A DNA stretch of 64,000 nt from Physella acuta (lineage: Eukaryota; Mollusca; Gastropoda; Physidae): contig NW_026731909.1 of assembly GCF_028476545.1 (NCBI RefSeq), positions 80,001 through 144,000 of the forward strand, read 5' to 3'. Position numbers and translations under genes: made by a program. Shown here piece by piece: positions 57,101-64,000 of the stretch; position 1 is the first letter of the stretch; every line of letters starts with the position of its first letter. The notes under the pieces were generated by a model. The model was given only the letters and a program-made list of their open reading frames with translations, did not search any database and was not told the origin of the DNA.

Positions 57101-60100
57101 ACAAAAACTTAGTAGATTAATTACTAGATATGAATTTGAATTTAATTAAACTCAGTCCAGTATCAGATACATATTGCTGTAAAAAGACAACAAAGTAGGT
57201 AGGCCTTAGTATTTTATTAAAGCCTTCTACTACAATAATATCAACTACATGCTTGTATAAAGTTTTTACAATTTAATTTAAGTAGCAGATTCTAGATCTA
57301 AGTCTAGTCATACAATCTATTTCAATTTCAGAAAATATCGTTTGCTAAAAAAAATGATTAGATTATAGAGCGAGATTTTAGGTCTTAGAGACAATTAAAT
57401 GCTTTATTAGGCCTATTATGACTACTTTTGATTTATTATGGGTGTATTTTTAATCGAATGTAGATCTAAATTTTGTAATTAAATTTAAGTAAAGAAGTAG
57501 ATTCTATATTCTATGTCTACCCAGCGGAGCCAGTCATCCTAAATCCAGAATCTAGATCTGTGGTCCGAATTTTGTTTACGCCATGTTTAGAGCTAGATTT
57601 TAGATCTAGATATTAAAACACTATTATTAGGCCTACATATTTATATTATCCACGAAACTGTCAATAACTGTATAAGGATCTTCAATTCCTAAGAGTTCAA
57701 GTTTTTTAACGTATTTTTCCTTTTCCGCGGCGCGATTCTTTACATACGGTGAACACGTCCAGCGCTGGTGAACGCGTCCAGCGCTGGCGAACAGCTGATT
57801 GTGTTTACGTCTGGTGTACACCACTGTGGCGGCGGACGTAGGTATCACGAACGGACGTGACGTCATATGAAAGGACTCTATTACAGCGTCATGGGAGAGA
57901 ACTCTAGGTTGCTGCATATTTTTAAAATAATTAATTGTTTGGACTTAAGATGACGTTTTAGTGTGAGTTTTAACCACTGAGGCTGCTACACTTGCTAAGT
58001 TGGGAATCAAATAAATGTACCTTTAAAATAATTTATCCATTTGCTTAAAGCTATTTTTAGAATTTAGATTTTTTGATGACTTGCCATTAAGATATTCACA
58101 TACATACAATTTTATTGTGTCCATACCCTGGATTTAATTACCTTATTTTTTTATACTCTGGCAATTAAACCAAACACATTTATTTTCAGATGAGTCTATT
58201 CTGGCCTGCAGTTCAAAATTAATCTGGATTTAAATACCTTCTACGAATGTTTCAGATTTTTGTCTCCCAACTGGAGACTGACTTGGAGACAGAGAAAGAG
58301 CATGTTAAGAGCCAGCGCCAGAGAGAGGAAGAGTTGAGGTCAGAGGTCATGAACCTTGAGGTTCAAGTGTCCAATAAACAAAATGATGTGGAGAGATTAG
58401 AGAGAATGTTAAGCTTGGTGAAACAAGAGTGCAGCTTACAAGTCAAGGAACAGGTACGACACACTTTAAAAAAAATCGCAATGTGATTATTTGATTTTTT
58501 TTTGTACAGAGAAGTAGAGAAGTCACGATTTGTATTTTGATGGTGTAAATAGTAGAAGAACGTAAAAATAAACATGACACAGGATTCATTATTTTTATTG
58601 CAATGTGATCATTTGAAGTGATTTTTTCTGAGAAGTATAGGTCACCTTTAAAATAGATTTGTATTTTGATGATGTAAATGGTAAAGAACATGAAAACATA
58701 AGTAAACACATCACAGGATTTATTTGTCCCTTGATCAGAATTATTGTTTTACAAAAGATTTATATGTGCTTTAAAACATAAGTTGAATAAGTTTAAATTG
58801 AAAACCTCTGAACTTTGCATATTTGTTTTGTATAGTGCCGATTTTTTTTATCTATCAACCTTGGATGCCCTTTTTTAAAATCAGTATTTAATTGTAAAAT
58901 TAAATTCAGTAACCCAACTTTATTAAATATTTAAGGGGGTGGCATTTTAACCAAATCATGTAACAAAGGTGTGCTTATTTGGAACATATGGTTTATTTTA
59001 TCCATTATACAGTACACAAGGTATTTTGTTTCCAAAATTTATATCAAATTAAATATTGTGGGGTTTTTTTTAAGCAAAGAAATTATACAGGTGTGTTATC
59101 ATCTACGAAATAAAACATGAAATCAACTTCACTTCTTCAATAATTTAATGCCAGAAGGCTTTTGTTAAGTGGATTTACTTTTGCAAAAAATTAAGAAAAT
59201 ATAGGTGTGACCGTACATTCTTCAATACATAATACAGGTGGCGGGGGCTGAGAAGGTGGAGAGAGAACATTTTGTTGACCAGATAAAACATCTGTCTGCC
59301 CAGCTGGCAACCATGACTGAAAAGTGCAGTCGTCTGACTGTTGAGTTACAGATGGCCAAAAGTGAGAGGGAGAGTAACAGGAGCCAGGTGCAGGACTTGA
59401 GCAGTAGATTAGAGACCACAAGGTCAGTTCTAGGGTCAGTTCTAGGGTCAGTTCTAGGGTCAGTTCTAGGGTCAGTTCTAGGGTCAGTTCTAGGGTCAGT
59501 TCTAGGGTCAGTTCTAGGGTCAGTTCTAGGGTCAGTTCTAGGGTCAGTTCTAGGGTCAGTTCTAGGGTCAGTTCTAGGGTCAGTTCTAGAGTCAGTTGTA
59601 GGGTCAGTTCTTGGGTCAGTTCTAGGGTCAGTTCTAGGGTCAGTTCTAGGGTCAGTTCTAGGGTCAGTTCTAGGGTCAGTTCTAGGGTCAGTTCTAGGGT
59701 CAGTTCTAGGGTCAGTTGTAGGGTCAAGGTTCTAAAAACCACAAGGTCAGTTCTATGGTCAGTTCTAGGGTCAGTTCTAGGGTCAGTTTTATGGTCAATT
59801 CTAGGGTCAGTTGTAGGGTCAGTTCTATGGTCAATTCTATGGTCAGTTCTAGGGTCAGTTCTAGGGTCAGTTCTAGGGTCAGTTCTAAGGTCAGTTCTAG
59901 GGTCAGTTCTAGGGTCAGTTCTAGGGTCAGTTCTAAGGTCAGTTCTAGGGTCAGTTCTAAGGTCAGTTCTAGGGTCAGGATTCTAGAAATCTCAAGGTCA
60001 GTTCTAGGGTTAGTTCTGGGGTCAGGATTCTAGAAATCTCAAGGTCAGTTCTAGGGTCAGTTTTAGGGTCAGGATTCTAGAAACAACAAGGTTAGTTGTA

Positions 60101-63100
60101 AGGTCAGTTTTAGGGTCAACATTTAGAAACCACATGGTCAGTTCTAGGGTCAGTTCTAGGGTCAGTTCTAGGGTCAGTTCTAGGGTCAGTTTTAGGGTCA
60201 GGATTCTAGAAACCACAAGGTTAGTTGTAAGGTCAGTTTTAGGGTCAACATTTAAAAACCACATGGTCAGTTCTATGGTCAGTTCTAGGGTCAGTTTTAG
60301 GGTCAGGATTCTAAAAACCACAAGGTTAGTTGTAAGGTCAGTTTTAGGGTCAACATTTAGAAACCACATGGTCAGTTCTAGGGTCAGTTTTAGGGTCAGG
60401 ATTCTAGAAACCACAAGGTTAGTTGTAAGGTCAGTTTTAGGGTCAACATTTAGAAACCACAAGGTCAGTTCTAGGGTCAGTTCTAGGGTCAGTTGTGGGG
60501 TCAGTTCTAGGGTCAGTTCCAAGGTCAGTTCTAGGGTCAGTTCTAGGGTCAGGATTCTAGAAACCACAAGGTTAGTTGTAAGGTCAGTTTTAGGGTCAAC
60601 ATTTAGAAACCACAAGGTTAGTTGTAAGGTCAGTTTTAGGGTCAACATTTAAAAACCACATGGTCAGTTCTATGGTCAGTTCTAGGGTCAGTTTTAGGGT
60701 CAGGATTCTAAAAACCACAAGGTTAGTTGTAAGGTCAGTTTTAGGGTCAACATTTAGAAACCACAAGGTTAGTTGTAAGGTCAGTTTTAGGGTCAACATT
60801 TAAAAACCACATGGTCAGTTCTATGGTCAGTTCTAGGGTCAGTTTTAGGGTCAGGATTCTAAAAACCACAAGGTTAGTTGTAAGGTCAGTTTTAGGGTCA
60901 ACATTTAGAAACCACAAGGTTAGTTGTAAGGTCAGTTTTAGGGTCAACATTTAGAAACCACATGGTCAGTTCTAGGGTCAGTTTTAGGGTCAGGATTCTA
61001 GAAACCACAAGGTTAGTTGTAAGGTCAGTTTTAGGGTCAACATTTAGAAACCACAAGGTCAGTTCTTGGGTCAGTTCTAGGGTCAGTTCTTGGGTCAGGT
61101 TTCTAGAAACCTCAAGGTTAGTTTTAAGGTCAGTATTCCTGTAAAAAACCACAACGTAATCTTTCATGTTTTTAATTTTTTGACTATACAAATATAGGAC
61201 AATTTTGATAAAATTTGTAATAGAAAAGAAAGAGGTTTAGGGATGTTTAATTAAAAAATAATTGTGCTAACTTAGCTTCTATGAAATAGTTTCTTTTGAC
61301 TAAATCAACTTGTTTAATTTTTTAATAGAAAAATCAAACAATGCATCTAGTTAAAATGTTCTTTTTGTAGGTCACAGATAGAAAGCTCCTTAGCAGAGAA
61401 AACAGACCTGACCAACATGTTAGCAGACAGACTGAGTGAACTAGACAGACTTTACAAAGACAAGGAGCACTACCTCAAGTTGTCTGAGCAGAAAAATAAT
61501 GAGGTCATGGAGCTAAAAATAGCACTGGAGTCCCTGAAAACACAAGTGGAGGAGAAGGAGAAAGTCTTGTGTACATTTAGGGAGCAGTCTAGCAGTATCA
61601 GCCATTTGATGGAGGTATGAAGATTTCATTATTTGTAACCTTTCTACAGCTGGTGAAGCTTTTTGGATGGATAGTAGACTCCAGTAGTTTCTATAGGCAC
61701 AGCTTTTATGGCAATTAAATGGTCTGAATAAAATAGGAAACAATATCTGACCTTGATAAGTATTACTTTCACCAAATATTAAGGCAGCAATAGTAGTGTG
61801 GCTATACAACACTAATTCAGTTCCCTTACAAGAAAACTTTGCACAATTTTTTTTTCCTCAAACAAAACAGATAAAGCTTGAAAGGATACAAAATATCTAT
61901 ATATATAATTCTCTTCTGGGAGACGCTAGAAAACAAGCTGTAAGCGCGCCTAGCAGTCCCCTCCCTTCCTCTATCTATAGGCATATCTCTATTAACCCCC
62001 CCTCCCCCCATACCCACATGGTCTGGTGAGCTGTGGTTCACGCTACATGTTTATAAGCGTAGAGACGGGTTTAGTGACGGCTATTAGGGGGAGATAATTT
62101 AGTTTGAAACTATTTTAAACTTAGGGGAGGTAACTAAGAGGAGGCTGCTTTCACGAGGGGGGGGGGGGTTGGGGGAAAGGAGGGTTTTAGTGTTTTAAAG
62201 CAAATATATTTTCAGCGGCAGCAATAGTACTGTCGAATTCACAAATTATGAATTACTGAAAAGTAGAAAAAACAACAACTAAATAGCGGTGTATAATACG
62301 CCGCGGTTCGGCTCATACTCTTTAATCCAGTCTTACTAATTTGAACACTCTTCTAGGAGAGACAACTCCAAATTAAAACAACTGCTGCCTTGTAGTTTGT
62401 CCTTGGTTGGACAAAGGCTATGGAAGCAAATCCAAAAAGAAAAGCAGGCTGAAATTGGAGTCAATGGCCTCAATGGCGCATAACCGGCTGACACATATCC
62501 TTAATTGTGATGGAGGCGTGGTCGAGTCAGCAATAGCTCATGCTTGATAAATTTTAAAAAGTCTCGAGTTCAAACCCTCTGGCAGATTAAGGCTTGATCC
62601 CTTCCACCACTAAAAATTAAGAACAAAGAAGAAGGAAGAAGAAGAACTAATTTGAATTTTTTTACATTGATTTATTTTCATGAAATTGCTTTGAATATTG
62701 GCAATAATATACATACATACTAATTACCGCCATTTGAAAAATAGGTGAATACAAAGGCCAGTGACAATATAAGAGAAGAGAGGGACAAGATGGCTGCTGC
62801 TCTGACTGAGAAGGAAGCCATATTGGTGGAGATGAAGGCATCCCATGATTCCTTGCTGAAAAAATTAAAAGCTAAGGAGAAGAAGCAGAAAGATGCTGAG
62901 GAGGAAGTGTTGAAAACCACTGATGCTTTGGCTAAAAAGGTGAAGTTTTGTTGTACATGTTTCAAAAAAATAAAGTTGCAAAATTTTATTGAGTAAACTG
63001 AGCTGTATCAGAAACAGACAAAATTTTGTTGAGTCAGCTGAAGCTGTATATCAGAAAAAACAAAATTTCAGGTAACCAAGTTATAGTAAACACAACTAGA

Positions 63101-63668
63101 ATGCTATTTTGAAGATATGTATTGAAATTTAGAGCAGTGTTTATATTTTTTATATATTTTTTTTTAATTCACAAAAAAAAAAAACCAAAGTATTGTAACC
63201 CTAATCTTTATGCCAGGTTTTCACAGGACAAATAACATTAAGACACAATTCATATGTTCTTTTTTTGTTTTAGGTAAACATTTCTCAAATATAAATTGAC
63301 ATATATTTTCTTTTTTTTTTGGTTGATTCATTTTTATTGTGATGTGAAAGGTTAACTTCCCTTACTCAGTTCTCTGAAAATTAAAACCCAATTCTTTAAT
63401 TAATTTTCTTTGATTATATCTCAATCAGATTAGACATACTTAGCTGGGTCCTCTATAAATAAAAATCCAACTTTTTAATTTTTTTTTAATCAGACCCAAG
63501 AGTTGGAGGCTGTGGAGAAAGAACGAGATCATCTGGCCAGTGAGTTGAAGGATGCCAGCCTCAAGGTGTCCACACTGACCTCATCAAAGGACGCCATCAA
63601 GAAGGAGCTGGTCAGGGTGAGAGGCGCTCATGCTAAGGAAATCTCTAAACTACAGACCAAACTTAAAG
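48194..63668 (+). CDS. CCDC158: CCDC158-like long coiled-coil protein, 3' end outside the window
   Basis: Eighteen exons join in phase for 866 codons: 48194-48464, 48922-48959, 49356-49441, 49861-50094, 50388-50457, 50604-50713, 51019-51109, 51509-51745, 52258-52334, 52696-52806, 52953-53067, 53244-53285, 55799-55918, 58256-58453, 59238-59422, 61371-61614, 62745-62939 and 63494-63668. About 200 N-terminal residues are low-complexity, Ser-rich and probably disordered; after that the protein is nearly continuous heptad-like coiled coil rich in Glu, Lys, Leu and Gln. Segments such as LTQIRSILMD, LERMLSLVKQEC and NIREERDKM follow the order of human CCDC158 (LQEIRSILVD, LEALLKALKSEC, DIKQERDQL) as I remember it. 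CCDC158 function is little known. A generic coiled-coil relative cannot be excluded. Introns carry a hAT MITE (intron 8), a 16-bp minisatellite (12), a foldback element (13), a donor-derived minisatellite (15) and a SINE-rich stretch (16). A next exon may start at 63985. Confidence 0.78.
51785..51993. mobile_element. hAT-type MITE, family B, in CCDC158-like intron 8
   Basis: 209 bp between identical TATTAGAC (51777-51784 and 51994-52001). About 90% alike to the copy at 27198. It begins 40 bp after the exon 8 donor and adds a spurious open frame to that exon. Confidence 0.95.
53945..54735. repeat. 16-bp minisatellite CTAGTCTTGTGGGTAC with higher-order structure
   Basis: About 49 units alternating CTAGTCTTGTGGGTAC and CTAGACTTGTGGGTAC, each junction making GGTACC. 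The variant TTCTCRGTAC recurs at 54231, 54487 and 54663, that is 256 (16 units) and 176 (11 units) apart, showing block duplication. It lies in CCDC158-like intron 12. Confidence 0.97.
54775..54880 (+). repeat. SINE family 1 degraded fragment
   Basis: TTAAGGCAGCTGGGTTATTAC and AAAGAAACAGAAGAAGAACTC follow the body order of family 1. Confidence 0.45.
56044..57881. mobile_element. Foldback element with coding inverted arms in CCDC158-like intron 13
   Basis: The arms 56076-56282 and 57645-57848 are inverted copies at about 97% identity, and the outer edges both read ATAGAGTCCTT. Each arm encodes the same peptide (VKNRAAEKEKYVKKLELLG, IEDPYTVIDSFVD). The 1.36-kb middle has no recognised gene. 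The peptide recalls the N-terminal region of YqaJ-recombinase-like proteins of metazoan mobile elements, from memory only. Confidence 0.75.
59423..61130. repeat. GTCAGTTCTAGG minisatellite seeded at the exon 15 splice donor
   Basis: The exon ends GAGACCACAAG and the intron starts GTCAGTTCTAGG. That 12-mer then repeats about 25 times, and from 59725 longer composite units carry both the exon-end copy (GAAACCACAAG) and the donor (GTTAGTTGTAAGGTCAGTTT). The array fills about 1.7 of 1.95 kb of the intron. Confidence 0.97.
61896..62318. mobile_element. Interspersed element, family I, uninterrupted copy
   Basis: TCTATATATATAATTCTCTT at the start, CACATGGTCTGGTGAGCTGT in the middle, and ACTGTCGAATTCACAAATTA towards the end. 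It shows the empty site (GCTAGAAAACAAGC) for the inner element of the 12.8-kb copy. Class uncertain. Confidence 0.65.
62330..62640 (+). repeat. SINE family 2 with a following tRNA-like unit
   Basis: CTAGGAGAGACAACTCC, CTGCCTTGTAGTTTGTCCTT and GGACAAAGGCTATGGAAGC, then GGAGGCGTGGTCGAGTCAGC with GTCTCGAGTTCAAACCCTC, a tRNA-Leu/Ser-like A and B box, ending in an (AAG)n-like tail. Confidence 0.65.
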
Positions 63669-64000
63669 GTGAAGAGAATTTCATGGTTTGGATTTTCAGT
63701 AATTGCTTTTTGAACAAAGGTTGTTCTTGAATCGGCTATGCATAGTAAAAATAAATCATTAAAAAAAATCTTTTTCATTAACTACTTTTTAAAAATTTGT
63801 CCTTGTTTACATTAGGCTACTTGATGAACAATTTTTGTCATTAGAAAATTTATTAATTATGTTTTTAAATAAAATTTTTGTCCTTGTTTAGGCTACAAAG
63901 TGAAAAATTCCTTTTATTTGACCTTTTTATATTTACTTTTTATACAAAATTTGTACGCTTTGGCCTAAGAACCATCTCAAACAGAAGACCTGCCTAACAC

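Noticed and set aside
59191-60950. Open frames of LTLE and VSSR repeats near 59-61 kb
   Set aside because: They are products of the 12-bp GTCAGTTCTAGG array inside an intron; only 59238-59422 is exon.
60050-61100. TTAGGG words suggesting interstitial telomere sequence
   Set aside because: They occur only within GTTTTAGGGTCAG variants of the 12-bp unit and never as tandem TTAGGG.
63985-64000. Start of a nineteenth CCDC158-like exon
   Set aside because: An AG acceptor and compatible phase are present, but only 16 bases remain in the window and the pyrimidine tract is weak, so it was left out of the model.

Overview
The window is eukaryotic nuclear DNA from an animal, probably a lophotrochozoan and most likely a gastropod mollusc. 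The genes are split by many GT-AG introns. Intergenic and intronic DNA is AT-rich and full of tRNA-derived SINEs, hAT-type MITEs and minisatellites, and nothing looks prokaryotic. The taxon is an inference from gene architecture and repeat style; no species marker was recognised.

Five protein genes could be assembled by joining exons at matching splice phases. From left to right they are: (1) minus strand, 276-7773 and running off the left edge, a divergent concentrative nucleoside transporter (SLC28/CNT family); (2) minus strand, 20610-22605, a two-coding-exon gene for a 466-residue basic, Ser-rich protein that I do not recognise; (3) minus strand, 37510-41072, a complete 154-residue nucleoside diphosphate kinase; (4) plus strand, 42706-46654, a complete 347-residue lysosomal aspartylglucosaminidase; (5) plus strand, 48194-63668 and running off the right edge, a long coiled-coil protein resembling CCDC158. 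Genes 3 and 4 are divergent, with start codons about 1.6 kb apart. Genes 4 and 5 are in tandem about 1.5 kb apart. No functional link between neighbours is evident, apart from two proteins of nucleoside metabolism (SLC28-like and NDPK), which is probably coincidental.

The long gene-poor stretches (about 7.8-20.6 kb, 22.7-37.2 kb) hold repeats: at least three families of non-autonomous hAT elements with 8-bp target duplications, a broken 1.7-kb hAT transposon with another MITE inserted in it, a 1.3-kb element with long inverted 15-bp arrays inserted into a second element, two SINE families, and many minisatellites of 12-32 bp.

The most unusual pattern is in three introns (after SLC28-like exons 6 and 7 and after CCDC158-like exon 15). 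In each, a tandem array begins exactly at the 5' splice site, and its units carry copies of the last exon bases and the donor motif, as if the splice junction itself had been amplified.
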